Assembly: GCA_031392925.1 (NCBI GenBank)
Contig: JANMVV010000378.1
Location: 6,380-70,379 of the forward strand
Direction of reading: 5' to 3'
Source: JAGNNV01 sp031392925
GTDB lineage: Bacteria > Acidobacteriota > Vicinamibacteria > Fen-336 > JAGNNV01
Length of the DNA: 64,000 nucleotides
Below, piece after piece: positions 43,887 to 51,875 of the stretch. A program made the position numbers and the translations under genes. Numbering within the stretch: the first letter of the stretch is position 1; every line of letters begins with the position of its first letter. The notes beneath the pieces were generated by a model. It was not told the DNA's origin. It made no database searches and saw nothing but the letters and a program-made list of their open reading frames with translations.

Positions 43887-44921
43887 ATGTCTTTCCGAAA
43901 ACCATCGAGAATCCTGGCCCTCGGGTGTCTCCTGCCCTTCCTGGGCGCGGACGCGTTCGCGGCGCCGAAGGCTGCGAAGAGGGCGCCGGCACGGTGGATT
44001 CCCGTCTCGATCCTGACTCCCCCCGAGGCGTCCGTCTTCGATCTGAGAGTCGGAGAAGCGGCGCGATCCGCCATCCACAATCGGTCGAACGTCGCCGTGG
44101 TCGCCATGGATCCCTGGACCGGACGCGTCCTTACTATCGGCAATCCGCAGTCCGGACTTCTCACCGCCTATCAGCCCTGCTCGGTCTTCAAGCTCGTGGT
44201 GGCGGTGGCCGGACTTACCGAAGGCGTCATCACGCCGGAGTCCCGGTTCAATTGCACGGACGGCTGCTGGATCAGCCCGGGCCACGGTCCCATCGACCTG
44301 CGGCGGGCGCTCGCGGTTTCCTGCAACACCTACTTCGAGTGGGTGGGTGAACGGCTCGGGTTCGAGACCGTGCGCGCTTATGCGCAGAAGCTGGGCCTTG
44401 GTTCCCTGACCGGCATCAATGTGCCGGGCGAGACCGCGGGCGTCATTCCTTCCTCCATCCCAAGTCTCGGCGTCGGCCATATGTCGTCGCACGCTCAAGG
44501 CGTCAAGACCTCGGCCATGCAGCTCGCGGTCCTTATGTCCGCCCTGGTGAACGGTGGCGTGATCAACGAGCCGCAGTTCGTCGGACCGCAGGCGGTCAGG
44601 GCGAAGGAGCGGTCGCACCTGTCGGCGCCTCCCACCCTGGCACTCCTCGCTCCCGGACTCTTCTCCTCTGTGACCGAGGGCAGCGCTCAACGCGCTTTCG
44701 ACCCCGGCTTCGTGGCTTCCGGGAAGACCGGGTCGTGCGCGGGTGTCGGGTGGTTCGCGTCCTCCCTCGGCTACCCGCGTTCGGAGATGGTGGTCGTGGC
44801 CTTCGTACGCGGAGGAAACGGTGCCGCCGCTTCCGCGGTGGCCGGAGAGTTCTATCGGTCGCTCCTGGGCGTGCCGGCGCCGACGAACTCGAGCCTCGCG
44901 ACCGCAGCGGGCTCGCAGTAA
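43887..44921 (+). CDS. stand-alone penicillin-binding transpeptidase domain protein
   Basis: 344 residues with a signal peptide ending near ADAFAAPK. It holds only a transpeptidase domain with the three active-site motifs: SVFK (S99-K102), SCN (S145-N147) and KTG (280-282). There is no N-terminal dimerisation or glycosyltransferase region and no membrane anchor beyond the signal. It may be a periplasmic D,D-transpeptidase or carboxypeptidase-like enzyme, or a beta-lactam-binding sensor. Class D beta-lactamases share the motif order but usually have a KTG near a different C-terminal pattern, so that is less likely. Confidence 0.85.
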   Translation: MSFRKPSRILALGCLLPFLGADAFAAPKAAKRAPARWIPVSILTPPEASVFDLRVGEAARSAIHNRSNVAVVAMDPWTGRVLTIGNPQSGLLTAYQPCSVFKLVVAVAGLTEGVITPESRFNCTDGCWISPGHGPIDLRRALAVSCNTYFEWVGERLGFETVRAYAQKLGLGSLTGINVPGETAGVIPSSIPSLGVGHMSSHAQGVKTSAMQLAVLMSALVNGGVINEPQFVGPQAVRAKERSHLSAPPTLALLAPGLFSSVTEGSAQRAFDPGFVASGKTGSCAGVGWFASSLGYPRSEMVVVAFVRGGNGAAASAVAGEFYRSLLGVPAPTNSSLATAAGSQ

Positions 44922-44929
44922 AGCAAGAA

Positions 44930-44954
44930 GGCGCCGGCCCCGGAGGGCCGGGCC
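44930..44954. terminator. GC-rich hairpin between convergent genes
   Basis: A 7-base perfect stem (44934-44940 with 44945-44951), a 4-base CGGA loop and a three-base outer extension across a bulge. It sits between the transpeptidase stop (44921) and the PEGA-gene stop (44965), which converge. It has no clear T-tract on either side, so it may be a weak or factor-assisted bidirectional terminator. Confidence 0.45.
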
Positions 44955-44964
44955 TTGGGGAGCT

Positions 44965-46143
44965 TTACCGGCGGTCGAGTTTGACCACGAGCTTCCTGCC
45001 TTCGGCGTCGACGTTGATCTCGGTCTCTTCGGTGCGGTAACCCGGGCGAACAACCTCGACGCGGTGACGGCCGAACGGAAGCTGGACCTGCGTCAACTGG
45101 GACGCCTTGCCGTGAAACTCACCGTCGATGTAGACAGAGGCGTCGAGCGGAAGGATATCGAAGAGGATTTCGCCCCGGCCGGCCTGAGGCATCTGGATCA
45201 CGGGCTGGTCGTTGCGCGGAGAATCGGGGGGCGCGGAATCGACCTCGCGGCCCGGTTCCGGGCGAGGGCGCGGCGGTTCATTTTGGAGAGTCGCGCGCGC
45301 GGGGTCGCGGCCTTGATCCACTGGACGCGCGTATTCCTCGCCGATGGTCTCCCGGGTCTCACCCGTGCCCTTCACCATGTCCCAGCGAAGCTTGATCGTC
45401 TCTCCGCCGCCGGGGTAGACCGAGAAGGTATGCGACGCGTATCCCTCGAGCTTCAGGGTGATGTCGTGGCGACCGGGCGAAACGTTCAGACGCTGGAACA
45501 TGCCGTCGAAATCATCCGCCACGCCGGCGTAATAGCCGTCGACATAGACCCGGGTCTTGGCCGGATCGACCAAGGTTCGGATCTGCTCGCCGTCGTTCCC
45601 CTGGCGATACCCGCCGCCAGCCCCACCGCCGTAGTAGGGCGCAGGGGCGTAACCGTAATTGTCGCCATAACCGTAGCCATAGGCGCCATAACCATAGCCG
45701 TAGCCGTAGCCGAGGCCCCCCCCATAACCCGGGTAGCCCCAATAGGCATACGGACTGTAGTAATACGAGGAGTAGGGGTAGCCGTAATAAGCGCCATAGC
45801 CGTAATACGCGGGGCGGCCATAGTGGTTGTACTCATTGCCGTAGGTGTCGCGATGGCCGGTGCCTGTCCCCGGCCGCGGCCGACGGCCCTCGGCTCCCGA
45901 AGAACTGTACCCGCCGCCCGAACCGCCCTGACTTGGGGCGCCTCCGCCACTCCCGCCGCTCTGCGAGCCACCGCCACCTCCGCTGGCCTGCGAGCCCCCG
46001 CCACCCCCGGTATGCCGAGCGCCCTCGGAAGAGCCGCCGCCACCCCCACCGCCACGGGGGACGGCGTGATTATCGCCTTGCGAGAAGGCGGTCGCGGCAA
46101 CCAGGACCAGGGGGACCATTCCGATGACTTTTAGTGTCTTCAT
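44965..46143 (-). CDS. PEGA-domain protein with Gly- and Tyr-rich low-complexity region
   Basis: 392 residues. A signal peptide (to about residue 22) leads to a Gly/Ser-rich stretch (31-80) and then a strikingly Tyr/Gly-rich tract (101-171, many GYGYGYG units). Two PEGA-type beta domains follow: about 190-255 (TRVYVDGYYAGVADDFDG) and about 323-390 (LDASVYIDGEFHGKASQL), joined by a Pro/Arg/Glu-rich linker. PEGA domains occur in surface and envelope proteins of many phyla. The tyrosine tract suggests a surface-exposed, self-associating or cross-linked region. I took the ATG at 46143, which starts the signal peptide; the 26-residue upstream extension is not signal-like. Confidence 0.85.
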   Translation of the reverse strand: MKTLKVIGMVPLVLVAATAFSQGDNHAVPRGGGGGGGSSEGARHTGGGGGSQASGGGGGSQSGGSGGGAPSQGGSGGGYSSSGAEGRRPRPGTGTGHRDTYGNEYNHYGRPAYYGYGAYYGYPYSSYYYSPYAYWGYPGYGGGLGYGYGYGYGAYGYGYGDNYGYAPAPYYGGGAGGGYRQGNDGEQIRTLVDPAKTRVYVDGYYAGVADDFDGMFQRLNVSPGRHDITLKLEGYASHTFSVYPGGGETIKLRWDMVKGTGETRETIGEEYARPVDQGRDPARATLQNEPPRPRPEPGREVDSAPPDSPRNDQPVIQMPQAGRGEILFDILPLDASVYIDGEFHGKASQLTQVQLPFGRHRVEVVRPGYRTEETEINVDAEGRKLVVKLDRR

Positions 46144-46533
46144 GGGTTGAAACCTCATCGGCAGGCTCCGGAAGAGACCCTGCCGTCCTTGAACCGAAGC
46201 AAACCGTGTGCCCAGGCCCAACCCCCGGAAGGGCGCCTGGGGGAGCCGCGTTTGTCCCGCCCCGATGACAAGATGGCGAAACCGAGGACACCGGCGGTCA
46301 AGTCTGCGTGGTGACGGGATCTCCGGGTCGAATCACCCGTGGGATGAGGACGCGGGCGTTCATCCGGCCGCGCCCGGGGTGGATTTTCGCGGGCCCGGCT
46401 TCCTCAGGGTCTTGGTCCATCTTCATGAGCGAACGTAAGATAACGCGCTCGGAACTTAAGCGCGGCACGTTCCGTATTCATACTGATGGACGACAGGCGG
46501 GTCCCGTCCACGGCCGGCAATTCTGGAGGGTTC
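46144..46533. other. 390-base divergent intergenic region
   Basis: No convincing gene on either strand. It separates the PEGA gene (minus) from the efflux operon (plus) and must hold both promoters. It contains an imperfect hairpin with CCCAGGC/GCCTGGG arms at 46211-46217 and 46235-46241, and a six-base inverted repeat nearer the efflux genes listed separately. GGAGGG at 46525-46530 is the Shine-Dalgarno of the adaptor gene. Confidence 0.6.
46450..46474. promoter_or_regulatory. inverted repeat upstream of the MacAB-like operon
   Basis: CGGAAC (46450-46455) and GTTCCG (46469-46474) are perfect inverted arms around a 13-base spacer, 60 bases before the adaptor start. The left arm reads GGAACTT, similar to the -35 box of envelope-stress (ECF) sigma factors, but I could not find a matching -10. 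It could be an operator or part of a promoter. Confidence 0.3.
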
Positions 46534-47832
46534 ATGTCGAAGGGCAAGAAAATCGCGCTGTTTATCGGGGCGCTCGTGGTGATCGGCGGCGTGATCGCCG
46601 GAAGTGTGGCCCGGGCCAGCGGGAAGAAGATCGAAGTTCAGACCGGCAAGGTCGGCAAGAAGGACCTGGTCTCCAAGGTATCCGCTTCTGGAGAGATCCG
46701 GCCCAAGAAGTTCGTCAACGTTTCCTCCGACGTGGCCGGCCGGATCGTGCGTCTCCTGATCAAGGAAGGCGACCGGGTGAAGCGCGGCCAGATCCTGGCC
46801 AGGATCGACGCCAAGCGCTACGAGGAAGGCGCGCGGCAGTCCGAAGCCAGCCTCGGAGCGTCGCGGTCCGATCTCGATCGTTCGCTCGCCGACCTCGAAC
46901 TGAGCCGGCAGGCGCTCGAGCGCCAGAAGAGAATGCACGCCGACAAGCTCATCGCCGATCAGGCCCTGGAGCAGGCCGAGTCGGAGTTCAAGATGAAGCA
47001 GGCCGCGGTCGAGTCGCAGCGCAAGCGCATTGCCCAGCAGGCCGCGGTAGTGGCCACCACCCAGGACGACCTCGGCAAGACCATTGTCGTGGCGCCCATG
47101 GACGGCGTGGTCACCAGCCTCCAGAAGGAAGAGGGCGAGACCGTCATCGGCGCTCAGAGCTTCTCTCCGACCGTCATCTGCATCGTCGCGGACCTCTCGG
47201 TCATGGAGGTCGAGATTCTGGTCGACGAAACCGACATCCGGAACCTGGCTCTGGGCCAGACCGCCGAGGTGCGGGTGGACGCCCTCGAGGGCTCGATCAT
47301 CAAGGGCGAAGTTACGGAAATCGGCTCTTCGGCGATCCCGCGCGGCGCCGCCGCAGCCACCGGTTCGAACGTGAACAATTCCAACCAGGCGAAGGATTTC
47401 AAGGTCACGGTCACGCTGAAGGATCCGCCCGCCACGCTCCGCCCGGGATTGAACGCGACCGCCGATGTGATCACCGCCCGCCGCGAAGGCGTGACCGCGG
47501 CGCCTATCCAGGCCGTCGTGGTTCGACAGGTCGACAAGGACGGCAAGGTGGTGGATCCGGCGATCGGCCAGGCCGGCGCCGGCGATTCCGCGAACACCCC
47601 CACCCGCACCGCGAAGCTCGAAGAGAAGGAAGGCGTCTTCGTGATCCAGGCCGGCAAGGCGGTCTTCAAGGCGGTGAAGACCGGAATCGTGGGGGACACC
47701 GACATCGAAATCACCGACGGCGTGAAGGACGGCGAGGAAATCGTGATCGGCTCGTATCGAACCCTGCGGACCCTGCGCAACGATGCGCAGCTCAAGTTCG
47801 AGGAACAGACGAAAAGCAAGGCGGCCAAGTGA
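46534..47832 (+). CDS. MacA/HlyD-like periplasmic adaptor subunit
   Basis: 432 residues. One N-terminal membrane anchor (about 7-27) is followed by a lipoyl/barrel-sandwich half motif (GEIRPKKFVNVSSDVAGRIV), a coiled-coil hairpin (about 105-180, many Leu/Ala/Gln/Lys heptads) and the second lipoyl half with VVAPMDGVVTSL. Beta-barrel and membrane-proximal domains complete it. It bridges the inner-membrane ABC pump to an outer-membrane duct. The start at 46534 is fixed by a close GGAGGG. It is coupled by a GTGA overlap to the ATPase gene and starts a four-gene export operon. No outer-membrane factor gene is adjacent. Confidence 0.92.
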   Translation: MSKGKKIALFIGALVVIGGVIAGSVARASGKKIEVQTGKVGKKDLVSKVSASGEIRPKKFVNVSSDVAGRIVRLLIKEGDRVKRGQILARIDAKRYEEGARQSEASLGASRSDLDRSLADLELSRQALERQKRMHADKLIADQALEQAESEFKMKQAAVESQRKRIAQQAAVVATTQDDLGKTIVVAPMDGVVTSLQKEEGETVIGAQSFSPTVICIVADLSVMEVEILVDETDIRNLALGQTAEVRVDALEGSIIKGEVTEIGSSAIPRGAAAATGSNVNNSNQAKDFKVTVTLKDPPATLRPGLNATADVITARREGVTAAPIQAVVVRQVDKDGKVVDPAIGQAGAGDSANTPTRTAKLEEKEGVFVIQAGKAVFKAVKTGIVGDTDIEITDGVKDGEEIVIGSYRTLRTLRNDAQLKFEEQTKSKAAK

Positions 47833-48542
47833 GCGAGACGAGCGAAGCCTCATCGATCATCCGCTGCGTCGACCTCTGGCGCACGTATCAGATGGGAGAA
47901 GAGACGATCCACGCCCTGCGGGGAGTGTCCTTCGAGATTCAGCCCAACGAGTACCTCGCCATCATGGGCCCGTCGGGCTCGGGCAAATCGACGCTCATGA
48001 ACCTCATCGGATGCCTCGACACGCCGTCGCAGGGGGAGTACTACCTGCGGAACCAGCTCGTGTCCAAGATGAGCGACGACGCCCTCGCCGAGGTGCGTAA
48101 CAAGGACATCGGCTTCGTCTTCCAGACCTTCAACCTGCTCCCTCGAGCTTCCGCTCTGGAGAACGTCGAACTTCCCCTGGTCTACGCGGGCATTTCGAAG
48201 AGCAAGCGGATGGATCGGGCCCGCGAGGCGCTCGAGAAGGTCGAACTTGGAACGCGCATGAGCCACAAGCCGAACGAGCTCTCGGGCGGCCAGCGGCAGC
48301 GCGTCGCCATCGCCCGGGCCCTGGTGATGGGCCCGGCGATTCTGCTCGCCGACGAGCCCACGGGAAACCTGGACTCGACCACCGGCGAGGAGATCATGCG
48401 GCTCTTCGAGCGGCTCCATGAGGCGGGGAACACGATCATCCTGGTCACGCACGAACGTGATATCGCCGAACACGCGCATCGGGTCATCATGATCCGCGAT
48501 GGCAAGATTGCCAGCGACGAATTGAGTCCGAAGAAGGCTTGA
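47829..48542 (+). CDS. MacB/LolD-type ABC transporter ATP-binding protein
   Basis: 237 residues starting at a GTG that overlaps the adaptor stop. Motifs: IMGPSGSGKSTLMNLIGCLD, Q-loop FVFQTFNLLP, signature ELSGGQRQRVAIARAL, ILLADEPTGNLD and the VTHE switch. The LIGCLDTP and EPTGNLD sequences are typical of the MacB/LolD/FtsE branch, whose mechanotransmission drives export or lipoprotein extraction rather than transport across the membrane. It serves the two permease genes downstream. A much longer in-frame reading upstream overlaps the adaptor gene and is spurious. Confidence 0.94.
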   Translation: MSETSEASSIIRCVDLWRTYQMGEETIHALRGVSFEIQPNEYLAIMGPSGSGKSTLMNLIGCLDTPSQGEYYLRNQLVSKMSDDALAEVRNKDIGFVFQTFNLLPRASALENVELPLVYAGISKSKRMDRAREALEKVELGTRMSHKPNELSGGQRQRVAIARALVMGPAILLADEPTGNLDSTTGEEIMRLFERLHEAGNTIILVTHERDIAEHAHRVIMIRDGKIASDELSPKKA

Positions 48543-48582
48543 GGCGGGTAGCCTCCCGTCCCCTTCGTCAAGGAGCGCACTG

Positions 48583-49824
48583 ATGCCGTTTCATGAAGCG
48601 ATCAGTATTGCCATTGCCTCGGTGAAGGCGAACAAATTGCGGTCGGTGCTCACCATCCTGGGCGTGGTGATCGGCATTGCCTCGGTGATCGCGGTGGTGG
48701 CCATCACGGACGGGCTCGACCGGTACATGGCCGACAAGGTCCTCGCCCTCGGAACCAAGAGCTTCACCATTCAGAAATTCCCCAACGTCATCGTTTCCTT
48801 CGACCAGTTCCGGGAGTTCAACAAGCGCAAGGATCTCGTTCTGCGCGACATCGATCTGGTCAAGGAAGCCTGCACGCTTTGCTCGGAAGTCGGAGGCGTG
48901 CTGGCAACCGGCCGGACGGTGAAGTACGGATCAGTCCGCCACGAAGGCGTTCAGGTCATGGGCATCACCGAGAACTACTCCCGCATCGGCGCGATTCGAA
49001 ATCTGCTGGTGGGCCGGCACCTGATCAACGACGATATCGACTCCGCCCGACCGGTCGCGGTCATAGGAACGGATGTGATGGAGGCGTTCTTTCCGAATGC
49101 CGAACCTCTGGGCAAGGAGATCATCATCGATGGAAACCGCCTGCGCGTGGTGGGCGTCGGAGAAAAGAAGGGCAAGGTCTTCGGTCAGAGCCAGGACGAC
49201 TTCGTCTGGACGCCCATTACCGCGTTCCGGAAAGCATTTGGATCAAGACGGTCGGTGACCATTCAGGTCGAGGCTCAATCGATGGCGGTCTTCGAACAGG
49301 CTCAGGATCAGGCCCGGCTCGCCCTGCGCAATCGTCGCCACCTCGAGTACACCCAACCCGACGATTTCAGCATCGAGACCGGGGAGAGCATCATGGATCT
49401 TTGGAACAGCGCCACCCAGGGAATCTACGTGGTGACCCTGGTGGTCACCGGGATCAGTCTGCTGGTCGGAGGTGTGGTGGTGATGAACATCATGCTGGTC
49501 TCGGTCACCGAACGCATCAAGGAGATCGGCGTTCGCAAAGCGCTGGGCGCGCGTCGCGGCGACATCCAGAAGCAGTTCATCGTCGAATCGGTTCTTCTCA
49601 CCGGAATCGGAGGCGTCCTGGGCGTGCTGGGGGCCGCGATCTTCTCGTTCTTCGTGGGCAAGCTGATGTCGGGCATCGTGGGTGACGAATTCTCCGCGCC
49701 CGTGCAGTTGTGGGCGGTCCTGGTGGCCGTGGTGTCGTCCACCGTGGTCGGTCTGGTGGCAGGGATCTATCCGGCCGCGCGGGCGGCCGCTCTCGATCCC
49801 GTGGTCGCCCTGAGGAGCGAGTAA
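48583..49824 (+). CDS. MacB-like ABC permease, first
   Basis: 413 residues. Topology: one N-terminal membrane helix (VLTILGVVIGIASVIAVVAI), a large periplasmic MacB-type core (about 60-280), then three C-terminal helices with NIMLVSVTERIKEIGVRKALG between them, the FtsX/MacB coupling helix. It forms half of a dimeric pump with the downstream permease and works by conformational coupling to the periplasmic domain. It starts 40 bases after the ATPase stop. Confidence 0.93.
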   Translation: MPFHEAISIAIASVKANKLRSVLTILGVVIGIASVIAVVAITDGLDRYMADKVLALGTKSFTIQKFPNVIVSFDQFREFNKRKDLVLRDIDLVKEACTLCSEVGGVLATGRTVKYGSVRHEGVQVMGITENYSRIGAIRNLLVGRHLINDDIDSARPVAVIGTDVMEAFFPNAEPLGKEIIIDGNRLRVVGVGEKKGKVFGQSQDDFVWTPITAFRKAFGSRRSVTIQVEAQSMAVFEQAQDQARLALRNRRHLEYTQPDDFSIETGESIMDLWNSATQGIYVVTLVVTGISLLVGGVVVMNIMLVSVTERIKEIGVRKALGARRGDIQKQFIVESVLLTGIGGVLGVLGAAIFSFFVGKLMSGIVGDEFSAPVQLWAVLVAVVSSTVVGLVAGIYPAARAAALDPVVALRSE

Positions 49825-49826
49825 CC

Positions 49827-51077
49827 ATGGCCCGGAAAGGTTCAATCCGCATCGCCCTGTTCGGCTTGTGGGAGGCCGTCAAGATGGGCCTGTCCTCCCT
49901 CGTTTCCTACAAGATGCGCGCCTCGCTCACCATCCTTGGCGTCGTCATGGGCATCATGACCGTGTCCGTGGTGTCCTCCATCATCGCCGGCCTGAACAAC
50001 TCTCTCTCCTCCCAGCTCAACAAGCTGGGATCGGCCTTCATCCTGGTCCGACCCTTCCAGCCCGGGGAAAGTGTCCCGGCGGAGGAGCGTCGAAGGCGCA
50101 AACTCCTGTCCGACGACGAGGTCAAGGCCATCCGCGAGCTGTCCTACGTGTCCCAGATCAGCCCGCTCGAGTTCGTGCGCGCCGACATGATCAAGTACAA
50201 GGAATTCCGGATCAACTCCGCGCAGGTGTTCGGAACCACCCCCGACTACGAGGGGGTGCACAACGTCTTCGTCGAGAAAGGGCGGTTCTTCAACGAGAGC
50301 GAGACTTCGCGCTCCGCCCCCGTGGTCGTGATCGGACCCGCGATCGTGGATGCGGTCTTCCCGGGACTCGACCCTCTCGACAAGGAACTGTCCATCGACG
50401 GGAGGAAGTTCCGGGTGATCGGCGTGACCGAGCGACAGGGGAAATTCCTGTTCATCGACCGGGACAATTTCATTCTCGCGCCCCTCAAGAGTCTTCCCCC
50501 CGCGAACTTCATGGGGCTCCAGGGCTACGCGGCGGACATCAAGGCGGTGTCGCCCGAACGCCTCGCCCAGGCCGAGGAACAGATTCGCGAGACCTTGCGG
50601 CGAAAGCGCCGTCTGAAATTCTTCGCGAAGGACACCTTCGCGGTCTTCACCCAGGACGCGATCACCGACCTCTACAACCAGATCACGGGCGGGATCTATC
50701 TGGTTATGATCGCCATCTCGTCGATTGGCCTGGTGGTAGGCGGGGTGGGGGTCATGAATATCATGCTGGTCTCCGTCACCGAGCGAACGCGGGAGATCGG
50801 CATTCGCAAGGCGCTCGGAGCCAAGAGACGCGACATCCTCTGGCAGTTCCTGACCGAAGCCATGACCCTCACCGGCGTGGGCGGGATCCTCGGCATCTTT
50901 ATCGGCGGCGGCTTCGCGGCCATCGTGAACGCACTATCTCCCTTCCCGGCGGCCTTCCAGCCCCAGTGGGTGGGAGCGGCGTTCGTATCTTCGCTGGTGG
51001 TCGGTTTGTTCTTCGGCTTGTGGCCCGCCCTCAAGGCGGCGAAGCTCGATCCCATCGACGCCCTCAGATACGAGTAG
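49827..51077 (+). CDS. MacB-like ABC permease, second
   Basis: 416 residues, paralogous to the preceding gene with the same layout: LTILGVVMGIMTVSVVSSI at the N-terminus, a periplasmic domain, and NIMLVSVTERTREIGIRKALG before the last helices. The two copies are diverged, so a heterodimer is more likely than redundancy. The ATG at 49827 begins two bases after the upstream stop. It keeps the family's C-terminal PALKAAKLDPIDALRYE. Confidence 0.93.
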   Translation: MARKGSIRIALFGLWEAVKMGLSSLVSYKMRASLTILGVVMGIMTVSVVSSIIAGLNNSLSSQLNKLGSAFILVRPFQPGESVPAEERRRRKLLSDDEVKAIRELSYVSQISPLEFVRADMIKYKEFRINSAQVFGTTPDYEGVHNVFVEKGRFFNESETSRSAPVVVIGPAIVDAVFPGLDPLDKELSIDGRKFRVIGVTERQGKFLFIDRDNFILAPLKSLPPANFMGLQGYAADIKAVSPERLAQAEEQIRETLRRKRRLKFFAKDTFAVFTQDAITDLYNQITGGIYLVMIAISSIGLVVGGVGVMNIMLVSVTERTREIGIRKALGAKRRDILWQFLTEAMTLTGVGGILGIFIGGGFAAIVNALSPFPAAFQPQWVGAAFVSSLVVGLFFGLWPALKAAKLDPIDALRYE

Positions 51078-51099
51078 ATTCAGCCGCGAGGAGACCCTC

Positions 51100-51849
51100 G
51101 TGACCGAAACTCCAGCCCCCCCCGCTGTTCCACCCGCGGACTCCGGTTCGTTCCTCGGCAATCTGTTCAACCTCTACTTCGAGCCCACGGAGACCTTTTC
51201 GAAGATCTTCGTCCGGCCGCGGGTCTGGATGGCCATCGTTCTTCAGATCGCAATGGGCGTGCTCTTCACCTCCGTCTGGCTGGAGAAGATGGATGCCCGG
51301 GAGTTCATGAAGGCGCAGATGGAGCAGAACTCGCGGATCCAGCAGATGCCCGCCGAACAGGTGGAGCAGATCATCAACACCCAGGCGCGATTCATGCGGA
51401 CCTGGGGACGCATCGCTCCCTTCTTCGTGCCCGTGGTGATGGACCTCGTCCTCGCCGGGATCTTCATGTTCATCTTCCGGTTCTTCATGGCCGCGGATGT
51501 GTCGTTCATGCGATCGCTCGCCACGGTGGCCTGGACCTTCGCGGCCCTCGGCCTTCTCCAGACCCCGATCATGCTGCTGGTCTTCTGGCTGAAAGGCGAC
51601 TGGAATGTCGATCCCAACCAGATCATCCAGGCGAACCCGACGATCTTCTTCGAACCCGGCAGCACGTCCCGATGGATCTGGAGCCTGCTCTCGAGCTTCG
51701 ATCTCTTCTCGCTGTGGACCCTCTTCCTGTTCGCCACCGGCTTCGCGGTCGCGGGAAAGCGCGGTTTGAGCACCGGCCTGTGGGGCATCGCTATCCCGTG
51801 GGTTGTCTACCTTGCGGTCAAGGTGGGCTTCATCCTGATGTTCGGCTAG
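51100..51849 (+). CDS. YIP1-like membrane protein
   Basis: 249 residues, starting at a GTG preceded by GAGGAG. A short Pro-rich N-terminus leads to FLGNLFNLYFEPTETFSKIF and about five hydrophobic segments. The general pattern (cytosolic N-terminal amphipathic segment then a compact bundle of helices) fits the bacterial YIP1 family. Function unknown. It starts 22 bases after the second permease and may belong to the same message. Confidence 0.75.
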   Translation: MTETPAPPAVPPADSGSFLGNLFNLYFEPTETFSKIFVRPRVWMAIVLQIAMGVLFTSVWLEKMDAREFMKAQMEQNSRIQQMPAEQVEQIINTQARFMRTWGRIAPFFVPVVMDLVLAGIFMFIFRFFMAADVSFMRSLATVAWTFAALGLLQTPIMLLVFWLKGDWNVDPNQIIQANPTIFFEPGSTSRWIWSLLSSFDLFSLWTLFLFATGFAVAGKRGLSTGLWGIAIPWVVYLAVKVGFILMFG

Positions 51850-51875
51850 CAAGCCGAAGGTAACCTTGCGGTTCC

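Noticed and set aside
45700..46100. Repeats resembling a tandem-repeat array or CRISPR-like region
   Set aside because: They encode the Gly- and Tyr-rich tracts of one secreted protein; units are short, imperfect and in frame, without spacers.
46211..46241. Imperfect hairpin as a terminator
   Set aside because: Loop is long (17 bases), no T-tract, and it lies upstream of both flanking genes rather than downstream.
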